Positions 8,808 to 17,830 of a stretch of 64,000 nt of DNA are shown one piece after another. Both the position numbers and the translations under genes were made by a program. Origin of the DNA: JAITWN01 sp964581365 (GTDB taxonomy: Bacteria > Pseudomonadota > Gammaproteobacteria > SZUA-140); assembly GCA_964581365.1 (NCBI GenBank), contig CAZOOF010000003.1:1-64000 (forward strand), written 5' to 3'. The notes under the pieces are model-generated. The model searched no databases. It was not told the DNA's origin and saw only the letters and a program-made list of their open reading frames with translations. How positions within the stretch are numbered: position 1 is the first letter of the stretch; each line of letters begins with the position of its first letter.

Positions 8808-9518
8808 TCAGAACCACAGCATCAGCCCCAGCAGATACCGGGTTTCATGGACCGTCTGGCCTGAGCGGCGAGCCAGTTTTCTGCTGTCATCGAGCAGTCG
8901 CTCATCGAGTAGTCCCACATAGGGCGCAAATTTCCGGGTAATTTCGTACCGCAGCCGCAGGCCCAGTTCGATTTCGTGCAGACCCGCCCCGGCCAGGCGG
9001 CGAGCATCGCTGCGCGTATTTGCCTGCAGCTCGAACCCGGCCGCCAGGATCGCGCGCTGCGTGAGCGGCAGTTCGTACATCGCTTCGAACCGCAGTTCGC
9101 CGTGTCCGGATTCAGCCACCGAGATTGTGGTATCGATTTCCACGAACCAGGGTGCCGTTCCGTGCACGCCGATAGCGAGCCAATCGCGTCGTGGCCCCGG
9201 ACCTTTGCTTCCACGCCAGCCAAGCGAAGCATCCCACCAGGTGCCGATGGCCCACTGCCACCTGGCCTCCGATTCGCTGTCGCTGGCGCGGCCATGCTCG
9301 CGTTCGCCGCGGCTGCGAATTCGCAGGCTATGGAGCTCGGTGCCCGCCCAGGCGAGCACATCCCAGCGGATTCCGTCGCCTTCCAGCCGCTCGGCCTGCT
9401 TGACGACGATCTGGCTCAGCGGCGGTTGCGGGTGATGAGCTTCGGCCGCGGCGGATCCGGTGTCCATGCCCAGTGCGGCGACACAAAGTGCCAACAGTGT
9501 GGAGTGCGCTGGCTTCAT
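8808..9518 (-). CDS. copB: CopB-like outer-membrane copper resistance protein
   Basis: A 236-residue outer-membrane protein of the CopB/PcoB family, which works with CopA in periplasmic copper detoxification or sequestration. A signal peptide (MKPAHSTLLALCVAALGMDTGSAAA) precedes an acidic/His region and the family core: ERLEGDGIRWDVLAWAG, WWDASLGWRG, DWLAIGVHGTAPWFVEID, AILAAGFELQAN and IELGLRLRYEITRKFAPYVG, ending in Trp-Phe. It is shorter than plasmid PcoB because the Met/His-rich N-terminal repeat region is missing. The ATG at 9518 overlaps the copA stop (ATGA), showing coupling. Confidence 0.9.
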   Translation of the reverse strand: MKPAHSTLLALCVAALGMDTGSAAAEAHHPQPPLSQIVVKQAERLEGDGIRWDVLAWAGTELHSLRIRSRGEREHGRASDSESEARWQWAIGTWWDASLGWRGSKGPGPRRDWLAIGVHGTAPWFVEIDTTISVAESGHGELRFEAMYELPLTQRAILAAGFELQANTRSDARRLAGAGLHEIELGLRLRYEITRKFAPYVGLLDERLLDDSRKLARRSGQTVHETRYLLGLMLWF

Positions 9519-11275
9519 GACACCTGCACGACCCGGAACATGCCGGCCATGTGATAGAGCAGGTGGCAGTGCCAGGCCCAGGGGCCGGGAGCATCGGCAG
9601 TGAGCAGATGAGTCAGCACCGCGCCGGGTTGCACAACGACTGTGTGCTTGCGGGGCAGGTAAGCGGGATCCCCGGTTTCGAGTTCGCTCCACATCCCGTG
9701 CAGGTGGATGGGGTGGCTCATCATGGTGTCATTGACCAGCACTACGCGCAGACGCTCTCCCAGTCTCAGGCGCAGTGGTTCGGCCTCGGCGAACGGGATG
9801 CCATCCACGGACCACAGGTAACGATGCATATTACCGGTGAGGTGGAGCTGGATCTCTCTTTGAGGATCGCGGGGATCACGGGTCGGGGCAGCGCTCCGCA
9901 GATCCGCATGGGTGAGCACGCGGCGCCCGTTATTGCGAAGACCGGGGCCCGGATCGGCGAGGCGCAATCGTGGTGCCACGGCACGCATATCGACCTGTAC
10001 GCCATGCTCGCGCCGGCCATGCACGATATCGCCGTGCCAGCCGTCGGCAGCTGGAAGTTGCGCTTCATCCCCGTGGTGGCCGTGATGATGATCATGAGTC
10101 ATTCCGGCTTGATCGGATACCGAGCCGTGATCATGAAAGGCGTCATCTGCATCCGGCATGCCCATGTCCACATGCTCGAGGACAGGCGGAGGATCCATGG
10201 CTGGAACCGGACCGCGCAGCGCCGGATCGGGGGTCAGCGTGCCCAGCGCGTATCCCGAACGATCCATGGCCTGAGCAAAGACGCTGTAGGCCATGTCGTC
10301 ATGTGGCTCCACGAGCACGTCCACCGTTTCCGCAACGCCCAGCCGGAATTCGTCGACCGTAACCGGCTCGATATTCTGGCCGTCGTTCGCAATGACTGTC
10401 ATGGAGAGGCCGGGTATGCGCACGTCGAAGAAAGTCATGGCGGCTGCATTGATGAAACGCAGGCGCAGCTTCTCGCCGCGACGGAAGCATGCGGTCCACC
10501 CCTGGGCCGGCGGCGCGCCGTTCATCAGATACGTATAGGTGAGTCCGCTGACGTCGGCGATATCCCGATCGTTCATCCGCATCCGGTTCCACATCGCGCG
10601 TTCCCGCCATGTCGCGGCGACTCCCCGTGCCCGGATCTCGCGCCATAGATCGCCGGCGGTGCGCCGATGCGCAATGTAGTAGTCGCTCTGCCGGCGAAGG
10701 TTGGCAAGAATCGCTTCTGGAGCTTCATCTGACCAGTCCGACAGCACGACCGTCAGATCGCGGTCGGCCTGATGCCGTGGCGCTCCCGCCGGATCGATGA
10801 TGATGGCGCCGTATAGCCCGGTCTGCTCCTGAAACCCGGAATGGCTGTGATACCAGTAGGTGCCATGCTGCTGGAGCCTGAAGCGGTATTCGAATGTCGC
10901 TCCCGGCGCAATACCGCTGAAGCTCAGACCGGGAACACCGTCCATTGCGGCTGGAAGCACGATGCCATGCCAGTGGATGGAGCTGGTTTCCCGCAGGCGG
11001 TTGGTGACCCGCACCGTTATCTCTTCATTTTCGCGCCAGCGCAGGACCGGCCCGGGGAGGCTCCCGTTCACGGCGGTCGCGACTGCGGGCCGGCCGGTAA
11101 GGTTCACCGGGAGGTAGTCGAGCGTCAGTTCGACATGGTTTCCGTGCTGGATGCGGGCGGACGCCGCCGGTATCGCGCCCATGCCGAGCGCGCCCATGCC
11201 GATAGCCGCGCCGGCGCCGAGCACGAAGCGACGCCGGGCAGGCGACAGCGGTTTGTCAGGGCTGGAGTGATACAC
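9515..11275 (-). CDS. copA: CopA-family multicopper oxidase (copper resistance)
   Basis: A periplasmic multicopper oxidase that probably oxidises Cu(I) and binds copper. It is exported folded by the Tat system: the N-terminus has ARRRFVLGAGAA. Copper sites appear in order: SIHWHGI and WYHSHSG (type 2/3) in the first cupredoxin domain, then HPIHLHGMW and WHCHLLYHMAGMFRVV (types 1 to 3) at the C-terminus. A Met/His-rich insertion around residues 380-420 (DHGS...MTHDHHHGHHGDE) suggests extra copper binding. The GTG at 11275 is chosen because AAGGGAG lies seven to eight bases upstream; another GTG at 11311 adds 12 residues. It is followed by copB with a four-base overlap. Confidence 0.95.
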   Translation of the reverse strand: MYHSSPDKPLSPARRRFVLGAGAAIGMGALGMGAIPAASARIQHGNHVELTLDYLPVNLTGRPAVATAVNGSLPGPVLRWRENEEITVRVTNRLRETSSIHWHGIVLPAAMDGVPGLSFSGIAPGATFEYRFRLQQHGTYWYHSHSGFQEQTGLYGAIIIDPAGAPRHQADRDLTVVLSDWSDEAPEAILANLRRQSDYYIAHRRTAGDLWREIRARGVAATWRERAMWNRMRMNDRDIADVSGLTYTYLMNGAPPAQGWTACFRRGEKLRLRFINAAAMTFFDVRIPGLSMTVIANDGQNIEPVTVDEFRLGVAETVDVLVEPHDDMAYSVFAQAMDRSGYALGTLTPDPALRGPVPAMDPPPVLEHVDMGMPDADDAFHDHGSVSDQAGMTHDHHHGHHGDEAQLPAADGWHGDIVHGRREHGVQVDMRAVAPRLRLADPGPGLRNNGRRVLTHADLRSAAPTRDPRDPQREIQLHLTGNMHRYLWSVDGIPFAEAEPLRLRLGERLRVVLVNDTMMSHPIHLHGMWSELETGDPAYLPRKHTVVVQPGAVLTHLLTADAPGPWAWHCHLLYHMAGMFRVVQVS

Positions 11276-11347
11276 AGTCGCTCCCTTGGGTTTTCTGATC
11301 CATGGAATCACTGAACGCGGCCTGGAGCGCGATCAGTCCGAACCGGT

Positions 11348-11701
11348 TCAGGAAACGGCGGGAGGGCGATAGAGCGAAGATGAATCCGCGACAGGAGACG
11401 GTCCGGACACGGATGGTGGAAGCGGCGCAGCTCCGATAGTCGAGCGGGTCAGAGCGCCCGGGATTACGCAGGCGCCACTGCAATAGCCGCAGCTGTCATC
11501 GGCGCTGACGCCGTCCGGGTGATGATCGTGGCCAGTGTTGCCGATCTCATCGCCATGAGCTGCTTCTTCCAGCGGCGTCGCGGCGTCATGATGGGCGGCG
11601 GGCGGTGCGGCTTCATCGCAATGCTGGATCTCGCCGGCGCCGGCCAATGCGAACTGGCATGCCAGCATCACCAACAGCAGGCTGGCGATGCCTCGCTTCA
11701 T
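11348..11701 (-). CDS. Small periplasmic His/Cys-rich protein, CzcI-like
   Basis: A 117-residue exported protein with signal peptide MKRGIASLLLVMLACQFALAGAG. The mature part is rich in candidate metal ligands: QHCDE, AAHHDA, TGHDHHPDG, and CGYCSGAC. This composition and size resemble CzcI/DUF2946-like proteins found in heavy-metal resistance operons, but I could not match a family signature, so the assignment is tentative. Its ATG overlaps the stop of the giant secreted protein upstream (ATGA), and copA follows after 72 bases, so it sits inside the copper operon. Confidence 0.7.
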   Translation of the reverse strand: MKRGIASLLLVMLACQFALAGAGEIQHCDEAAPPAAHHDAATPLEEAAHGDEIGNTGHDHHPDGVSADDSCGYCSGACVIPGALTRSTIGAAPLPPSVSGPSPVADSSSLYRPPAVS

Positions 11702-14700
11702 CCAGACGTGCGCCTGCGCGTTTGCCGGTACAGCGCACCGGAGGCAAGCAGCAGCAGGAGCGCACCGGCCGGCAGCGGATATGCCACGGCATAGACCAGC
11801 GGAGTCAGTGCCCAGCGCGTCATCGCGCGCAGTGCTTCGTGTTCAGCAATCACTCCGGCGATGGGCGGAGAGGTTTCATAGTACCAGGCAACGAAGGCCC
11901 GACCGGGCGCGTTGGTGAGCAGGAACTCGTCGCGGAAGCGGCGCAGTTCGGCCACATGCGGGTCGAGGTGACTGCCCCAGGCAGCGGTGGCGATGAAGCA
12001 GCGTCCGCTGGTTCGCAGACCGGCGCCCGCATCGGTCGGCTGGTTGACCTGCACGCTGAGGGAGGCGGTGTTGTTGGCCAGATTGGCGTCGCGACCAGCC
12101 GCGTCCAGCGCGACCGCGGACGTGGACAGGCTGCCCGGGCTGTCGGGACGTACGACCACGGTGACCGACGCGCTGGTGCCCGGAATGATCGTTCCCATGT
12201 CGCACTGGACGAAGTCGCCCGCGCGCTCGCAGCCCTCGGTCGCGAACTGGAAAGCGATTCCGGCTGGGAGCGTCTGGGTCAGCTCCACCCGGTCGGCGAC
12301 TTCCGCGCCAACGTTGGTCACGGTCGATACGAAGCTGAGATTCTCCCCAGCGATGCCCGGGTTCGGCGTAGCCGCCATGGAAACCGCCAGATCCGGTGCG
12401 TTCACCAAGCCGTCGATCACGACGGTGGTAACGGAAGCAGTGTTGTTACCGGAATTGGGATCGGTGTCGTCACCGGAAACTGTCGCGCTAGCATTGACCG
12501 GACCGACGGCCTGCGGTGTGACGAATACGGTGATGACCGAGTCGGTGCCGGCGGTCAGACCGTCACGCGCGCAATTCACTCCGCCAGCCACCGGGCCACA
12601 ATCCCAGCCGGTGGCGGAGGCGGAGCGAAACTCGACGCTGTCCGCGAGCGCGATGAATACCTCGGGCGCAGTGGCATCGGAAGGTCCCGCGTTACCAACA
12701 GGGATGATGTAACCCAGATCGGCACCCACGGTCACCGGATTGGGCGAGCTTGCCATCGTGACCCCGAGATCGGCGCGGGTATCGACGTTGATGGACAGTG
12801 AATCGCTGGGCGGCGTATTGATGAATGCGCCGTCGAAGTTGCCGTTGGCAACGGTCACCTTGGTGCCGCGTTCCGTGGGCCGCGCTGGGATGGTGATGGT
12901 CGCCACATCGGACCCTTCCGGGAGATCGCCCAGTTCACAACTGATTCGCTGTGAGGCGATCGAGCACGGGGTTGCGGCGCCGCTGCCGATGCGGAACACG
13001 GCGCTGGCCGCTGGGACGATGCCGGCGGGCAGCGTGGTGAGGATGCGGGTGTTGCTGGCCGTGCCGCCGGTGTTGTCCAGAGTGAGCTCGAAAGTGAACG
13101 GCTGGCCGGCGATGATCGTGTCGCCTTCACTGATGGCGCCGGTAGTCTCGGCGCCGCCGCCAGCGGGAATGACGATGCCGCTCGTTTCTGCGGTCAGCGT
13201 CAGCACCAGGTCGGTAGGCTGGTAGGCTTGGGTCGTGACTTCGATCTCGAGGCTGTTCTCCGCCACCGGGTCGTTCTGGTCTGCGGTCGCGGACACTTCC
13301 GCCTCGAGAATGCCTTCGCTGTTCGCGGTAACCGACACCGTGCGCGCTGTCTCCGCGCCGGCTGCCAGCGGTCCCAGGTTGCAGGTCACGGTGGCGCCGG
13401 CGCTGGCGCAGCCGCCCAGTCCGGAGACCGTCGCGCCGGCGGGGAGCGCGAGCGAGACCTGCGCACCGCTGGCATTGTTCGGTCCCTGGTTGACCACCCT
13501 CATGACGTAGGAATAGACCGAGTTGACCGCCACCGGATCAGGGGCGTCGAGCACGGTGACGGCCAGGTCTGCCTGGATGCCGGCCAGGCCTTCAAAGGCA
13601 CCCAGGCTGCAGTTCCCGCCCGGGCGGGGAAAACCGCGCTGATCCGTGTCGGGACAGCTGGTGCTTCCGGCACCGATCGCCGGACTTCCGGCCTGCGGGA
13701 CATGCACGGCGGTCGGTCCACCCTGTCCACCGGTGAGCGGATTGAGCTGCGCATCCGCGATGATGCTGCTTGCGCACTCCGCGCTGCCGATATTGGGGCC
13801 GGCGGCGGTAATGTTGGTGGTCGCGCCCCCGCAGGTGCCGCCGGCGCCGGCCTGGATGACGCTGTTGAGAATGGTGGCGGATCCCTGGTTGCCTCCCGAT
13901 CCGGCGATTCCGGACTCATCTAGGTGGATGGCGCCGCTTTCCATGGCCTCGTTGTCCGCAATGGTCACGTTGACCAGTTCGGTCGGCCGGCTGAGGAACA
14001 GGCCGCCGCCAACCGCGCCGCCAGTGAAACCCGAGCCCGGCGGAATCGCGACCGTATTGCCGCTGATCGTGGTGTTGACGATGCGCAGCCTGCGCGAGGG
14101 TGCGCCATCGTCGTAGATGCCGCCACCCATGTACGACGTGTTATCGCTGATGGTGCTGCTGCTGATCTCGACTATCGCCGCGGGGCCGGCGCCGAAGGTC
14201 GACATGCCGCCTCCGCGACGATCGGCATGATTGCCGCTGATCGTGGTGCCGCTCATGACGAGCTGTCCGTCGCCGAGCGCGATACCGCCGCCATCGGCGG
14301 AACCCTGGGGCGGCGGGAGCGTGGCCTGTGCTGAGTTACCGGTGATGATCGAGCGCTCTATGCGCCCGATGCTGTTGAATATGGCGATCCCGCCACCGGC
14401 GACGGTCAGATCGCCGCTGGCGATGTTGTCGCTCACGGTGACGCCATCGAGCAGCAGGCTGAGTTCGTCGACCGGGTTAGTGTGATGAATGCCGCCGCCA
14501 GCAAAGCCGGGACTGGAAGGCGTGCTCGTGTTGTCCCTAACCGTCGCATCACGCAGCGTGAGGCGGCCGCGGCTGCGGATACCGCCACCGGTGCCATCGT
14601 CGGCGGGCGAAGCCTGAGGCGAGGCCACGCCGTTGGCGATGGTGACCCCGGAGATTTCCACGGTGGTGTTCTGGTCGATGATGTCGAACACACGATCGAC

Positions 14701-15033
14701 CCCGCCGGCGTCAATGATGGTGGCGGCCGCGCCCGCTCCGCGCAGAGTCAGGCTCTCGGTGATGTCCAGATCGCCGGCGGCCGCGGCGTTTTCCCCACGC
14801 CCGCCGAGGCTGAGCACATAGGTTCCGGCAGGTACGACGATGAAGTCATGACCAGGCCAGGCATTCGCCTGTTGGATCGCAGCTCTGAGAGTGCAGGTGT
14901 TGGCCGCGGTGGCACAGACGCCATCGGACAGGTCGGCGTCGACAGCGTCATCGACGCTGTCCACCGTGTACACGAATGCATGGGCGGGCAAAACGCACGA
15001 CAGGAGGACAGCCGGCATCCATGCGCGCGTCAT
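11698..15033 (-). CDS. Large secreted CSLREX/beta-helix/DUF11 protein with CFI-box C-terminus
   Basis: A 1111-residue exported protein of unknown function. After the signal peptide (MTRAWMPAVLLSCVLPAHA) comes a CSLREX-type N-terminal motif (DGVCATAANTCTLRAAIQQA). Residues about 60-500 are right-handed beta-helix repeats (for example TTISGNHADRRGGG, STISDNTSYMGGGIYDDG). Four DUF11-type adhesin/Ig modules follow (openings ADLAVTVLDAPDPV, DLVLTLTAETSG, ADLGVTMASSPNPV, DLAVSMAATPNPG). The last 100 residues are a CFI-box C-terminal segment: CFIATAAWGSHLDPHVAELR, then FRDEFLL, YYETSPPIAG, a hydrophobic helix and a basic tail (RQTRRRTSG). Other starts at 15060 and 15141 are possible. The stop overlaps the next gene by four bases. 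Confidence 0.85.
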   Translation of the reverse strand: MTRAWMPAVLLSCVLPAHAFVYTVDSVDDAVDADLSDGVCATAANTCTLRAAIQQANAWPGHDFIVVPAGTYVLSLGGRGENAAAAGDLDITESLTLRGAGAAATIIDAGGVDRVFDIIDQNTTVEISGVTIANGVASPQASPADDGTGGGIRSRGRLTLRDATVRDNTSTPSSPGFAGGGIHHTNPVDELSLLLDGVTVSDNIASGDLTVAGGGIAIFNSIGRIERSIITGNSAQATLPPPQGSADGGGIALGDGQLVMSGTTISGNHADRRGGGMSTFGAGPAAIVEISSSTISDNTSYMGGGIYDDGAPSRRLRIVNTTISGNTVAIPPGSGFTGGAVGGGLFLSRPTELVNVTIADNEAMESGAIHLDESGIAGSGGNQGSATILNSVIQAGAGGTCGGATTNITAAGPNIGSAECASSIIADAQLNPLTGGQGGPTAVHVPQAGSPAIGAGSTSCPDTDQRGFPRPGGNCSLGAFEGLAGIQADLAVTVLDAPDPVAVNSVYSYVMRVVNQGPNNASGAQVSLALPAGATVSGLGGCASAGATVTCNLGPLAAGAETARTVSVTANSEGILEAEVSATADQNDPVAENSLEIEVTTQAYQPTDLVLTLTAETSGIVIPAGGGAETTGAISEGDTIIAGQPFTFELTLDNTGGTASNTRILTTLPAGIVPAASAVFRIGSGAATPCSIASQRISCELGDLPEGSDVATITIPARPTERGTKVTVANGNFDGAFINTPPSDSLSINVDTRADLGVTMASSPNPVTVGADLGYIIPVGNAGPSDATAPEVFIALADSVEFRSASATGWDCGPVAGGVNCARDGLTAGTDSVITVFVTPQAVGPVNASATVSGDDTDPNSGNNTASVTTVVIDGLVNAPDLAVSMAATPNPGIAGENLSFVSTVTNVGAEVADRVELTQTLPAGIAFQFATEGCERAGDFVQCDMGTIIPGTSASVTVVVRPDSPGSLSTSAVALDAAGRDANLANNTASLSVQVNQPTDAGAGLRTSGRCFIATAAWGSHLDPHVAELRRFRDEFLLTNAPGRAFVAWYYETSPPIAGVIAEHEALRAMTRWALTPLVYAVAYPLPAGALLLLLASGALYRQTRRRTSG

Positions 15034-15245
15034 CTTGTGGCGAGTGTTATAAAATTGCATCGACCTGACCGGCGGGTGAGACAACGCGCCCTCGTCCTCC
15101 TGTTGCGGTCGGCTATCGCGGGACGAGCGACAGTATAACATACGCAGGCGGACGACAATTGGTTCTGGTTATGACTTCAACGATTTACACTAAATCCGAG
15201 GAGCTGTCGAGCGCAGCTCAAGGTGAGTCAGGAGTGAGGGGAAGC

Positions 15246-15321
15246 TGGTGGCCAGGGACGGAATCGAACCGCCGACACGGTGATTTTCAGTCACCTGCTC
15301 TACCAACTGAGCTACCTGGCC
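15246..15321 (-). tRNA. tRNA-Phe (GAA)
   Basis: A 76-base cloverleaf. The acceptor stem is GGCCAGG (15321-15315) paired with CCTGGCC (15256-15250), with discriminator A and an encoded CCA (15248-15246). The D-loop is AGCTCAGTTGGTAGAGC, the anticodon loop is CTGAAAA with anticodon GAA, and the T-arm has GGTTCGATTCC. The gene stands alone between the secreted protein gene and the SUMF1-like gene. Confidence 0.97.
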
Positions 15322-15436
15322 GGTGTGGAGCTGCCGAGGTCCGGCAAAGCCGGTCGGCGAGAACGCGTATTAAACCCGGGGCTGCATCATCGCGTCAAGC
15401 CGATGTTGAAGCGGAACCGCGGGCGATCAGAAATAA

Positions 15437-16444
15437 ATGATCGTCCGGCGGTGGTCATCGCGGGCCGGGATGCGCTGGTCGAGCACACTTATGCTGGTCT
15501 TGGTGCTGGCGGCCTGCCAGCGTGCTCCGGAGGAGTCCGCCGCGGTCGATGACGCGGGGGGCGGGCCTGTCCCGAGCGCTATCAACGACATGGTCCTGAT
15601 TCCCAGCGGCGCATTTCTGATGGGCAGCGATCGCCGGGACACCGAGGGCTTGCAGGCCCGCTACGGTTTCACCGTGGACCTCTATCTCAACGAGCATCCC
15701 CCGCGCCGGGTGAGTCTGGAGCCCTACCTCATCGACCGCTTTGAGGTCACCAACGCGGAGTACAAGCGGTTCGTGCTGGAAACCGGGCATCCGGAACCCG
15801 AGCACTGGATTGCCAATGCCTACAACGTCGCTGACGCGCGGCTGGAATCGGCACATGTGAACAATCTGCGCTGGATTGCCGCTGATTATTTCGCGCTGGA
15901 GGGGGATCTGGGGGCGATGTCGCGCGAAGACCTGCTCGCCGTCATGCTGCGCATGCAGCGTGAGCGCGACACCTTGCCGGTGACCGGGGTGAGCTGGTAT
16001 GACGCGGATGCCTATTGCCGGTGGCGCGGTGCGCGGCTGCCCACCGAGGCCGAATGGGAGAAAGCGGCGCGCGGCCCCGACGGCCTTGAGTTTCCCTGGG
16101 GCAACGACTGGGAGCACGGCCGCACCAATACCGGGGAGCTGATGGAAGGTGATGAGTCCCTGGCGCCGGTCGGCAGCCATGCGGGTGATGAGTCCGTCTG
16201 GGGAGTGCGGGATCTGGGCGGTAACGCTTCGGAATGGGTCGCGGACTGGTATCTGCCCTATCGCGGGGCCGAATACTGGGATGAGGACTACGCCCATCAG
16301 CATCGGGTAATCCGCGGCGGCGGCGCCGGGCTGGGACATTACGCGCTCAGCGTGTTTTTCCGTGGCGCGCGGCGCGGTCATGCCGCGCCCGAAGCCACCG
16401 CCAGCGATGTGGGTTTTCGCTGCGCGGCCGGCGTCAGCGAATGA
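15437..16444 (+). CDS. SUMF1/formylglycine-generating-enzyme-fold lipoprotein
   Basis: A predicted lipoprotein with lipobox LVLAAC and then a SUMF1/FGE-sulfatase domain: MVLIPSGAFLMGSD, LIDRFEVTNAEYKRFV, PVTGVSWYDADAYCRWRGAR, LPTEAEWEKAARGPDG, PWGNDW, LGGNASEWVADWY and VIRGGGAG...FRCAAG. True formylglycine-generating enzymes have a Cys pair soon after the RGG motif; here that stretch (AGLGHYALSVFFRGARR) has no Cys, so sulfatase-activating activity is unlikely. Related folds act in nitrous-oxide, ergothioneine or binding functions. An alternative ATG at 15470 would start the protein as MRWSSTLMLVLVLAAC and is equally plausible. No operon partner is evident. Confidence 0.88.
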   Translation: MIVRRWSSRAGMRWSSTLMLVLVLAACQRAPEESAAVDDAGGGPVPSAINDMVLIPSGAFLMGSDRRDTEGLQARYGFTVDLYLNEHPPRRVSLEPYLIDRFEVTNAEYKRFVLETGHPEPEHWIANAYNVADARLESAHVNNLRWIAADYFALEGDLGAMSREDLLAVMLRMQRERDTLPVTGVSWYDADAYCRWRGARLPTEAEWEKAARGPDGLEFPWGNDWEHGRTNTGELMEGDESLAPVGSHAGDESVWGVRDLGGNASEWVADWYLPYRGAEYWDEDYAHQHRVIRGGGAGLGHYALSVFFRGARRGHAAPEATASDVGFRCAAGVSE

Positions 16445-16448
16445 TCCG

Positions 16449-16727
16449 TTACGATCGCCCGTCCTGAGGGCGGAACTGTTCCGGCAGTTCGGAACCCTCG
16501 CCGAAGAAGAATTTCTCCATCTCGGCTTCCAGAAACTGGCGGGCACGCGGATCGATCGGAGAGAGGCGGTTCTCGTTGATGAGTATGGTCTGATGCCTGA
16601 GCCACATCTGCCACGCTTCTTTCGACACATTGTCGAAGATGCGCTTGCCGAGTTCTCCCGGATAGACGGAATGGCTCAAACCCTCGGCTTCTTTGCCCAG
16701 CTTGACGCAATGCACCATGCGGCTCAT
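16449..16727 (-). CDS. yggX: YggX, Fe(2+)-trafficking/oxidative-damage protection protein
   Basis: A 92-residue protein of the YggX family, linked to iron traffic and protection of Fe-S clusters from oxidative damage. The sequence opens SRMVHCVKLGKEAEGLS, with the conserved Cys at residue 7, and continues YPGELGKRIFDNVSKEAWQM, WLRHQTILINENRLSP and ARQFLEAEMEKFFFGEG. AGGAG seven bases before the ATG at 16727 fixes the start. It follows mutY by 20 bases; mutY-yggX is a widely conserved pair, consistent with MutY carrying a [4Fe-4S] cluster. Confidence 0.96.
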   Translation of the reverse strand: MSRMVHCVKLGKEAEGLSHSVYPGELGKRIFDNVSKEAWQMWLRHQTILINENRLSPIDPRARQFLEAEMEKFFFGEGSELPEQFRPQDGRS

Positions 16728-16747
16728 GTCTGACTCCTGAATCCTGA

Positions 16748-17830
16748 TCATGCGCGGCCGGACACCGATCCGAGCAGGCGCCGGACCGCTGCCGGCATAC
16801 CGTATGCGCCGGAACGCGCGAGATTGTACCAGACGCGCCCATCCTCCTCCATGACGCCATCGAGCGGCCGGGCCGGAGCGCTCAGCGGCAGCATGCGCAG
16901 CGTGAAGTGCGTGAACTCATGTCGCAGTGGCGCCCCTGGCCGCAGTTCACCGATATCCACCGCCAGAGCTTCGCGGCACCAGGCCTGCGCATCATCGCGG
17001 GGAGCAAGCTCCGCGGGCAGCTCAGGAAGGCTCCACAGGCCTCCCCAGATACCGGTAGGCGGGCGCCTCAGCAGGAGGATGGATCCCTGCTCGTCCTGCA
17101 GCAGCAGCATCGCGACTTCACGCACCGGTTTGTCGGGGCGGGCGCGGCGGGCGGGATAATCTTCCGGGTTGGCTGCGGCATGTGCCTGACAATCGGACGC
17201 CAGCGGGCAGCTGGCGCAGGCAGGGCGAGTCCGGGTGCAGACCGTGGCGCCGAGGTCCATGATGGCCTGGGTATAGTCGCGGACCCGTGTCGCTGGGGTA
17301 TGCGCCGTTGCCAGTTCCCACAGGCGGCGTTCGGTTGCCGCCTGGCCAGGCCATTCGCCGATGGCGTGATAGCGCGTCAGCACTCTTTTCACGTTGCCGT
17401 CGAGAATCGGATGGCGTTGGCCTGATGCGAGAGCAAGGATGGCGCCCGCGGTGGAGCGTCCTATGCCCGGCAGGGAGCGCAGTGTTTCGATGTCCTTGGG
17501 GAACTCGGCGCCGAATTCGTTCTGCAGGATCTGCGCGCAGCGGTGCAGGTTGCGGGCGCGGGCGTAATAGCCGAGCCCTGACCACAGATGCAGCACCGAG
17601 TCGAGGTCCGCTGCGGCGAGCGTGCCGACGTCCGGGAAGCGCGCCATGAATCGTTCATAGTATGGGATGACGGTGATGACCTGCGTCTGCTGCAGCATGA
17701 TCTCCGACACCCAGACACGATAGGGGCTGGGATCGCGCTGCCAGGGCAGATTCCTGCGGCCATGCAGATCGAACCAGGGGAGCAGTGCAGCTGCCAGGGC
17801 GGCTGCACTGCGGGACTCACCGATGCTCAC
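16748..17830 (-). CDS. mutY: MutY, A/G-specific adenine DNA glycosylase
   Basis: This base-excision repair enzyme removes adenine mispaired with 8-oxoguanine. The N-terminal domain shows LPWQRDPSPYRVWVSEIMLQ with the catalytic Glu, the helix-hairpin-helix LPGIGRSTAGAIL and the catalytic Asp in PILDGNVKRVL. The [4Fe-4S] ligands are spaced C-X6-C-X2-C-X5-C (CTRTRPACASCPLASDC). The C-terminal third is the Nudix-like 8-oxoG recognition domain (VAMLLLQDEQGSILLLRRPP, GIWGGLWSLPE). It has 360 residues. The ATG overlaps the asmA stop by four bases. Confidence 0.97.
   Translation of the reverse strand: MSIGESRSAAALAAALLPWFDLHGRRNLPWQRDPSPYRVWVSEIMLQQTQVITVIPYYERFMARFPDVGTLAAADLDSVLHLWSGLGYYARARNLHRCAQILQNEFGAEFPKDIETLRSLPGIGRSTAGAILALASGQRHPILDGNVKRVLTRYHAIGEWPGQAATERRLWELATAHTPATRVRDYTQAIMDLGATVCTRTRPACASCPLASDCQAHAAANPEDYPARRARPDKPVREVAMLLLQDEQGSILLLRRPPTGIWGGLWSLPELPAELAPRDDAQAWCREALAVDIGELRPGAPLRHEFTHFTLRMLPLSAPARPLDGVMEEDGRVWYNLARSGAYGMPAAVRRLLGSVSGRA

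Noticed and set aside
15159..15552. Open frames over the tRNA-Phe gene and its flank
   Set aside because: They read through a complete tRNA and give no recognisable protein.
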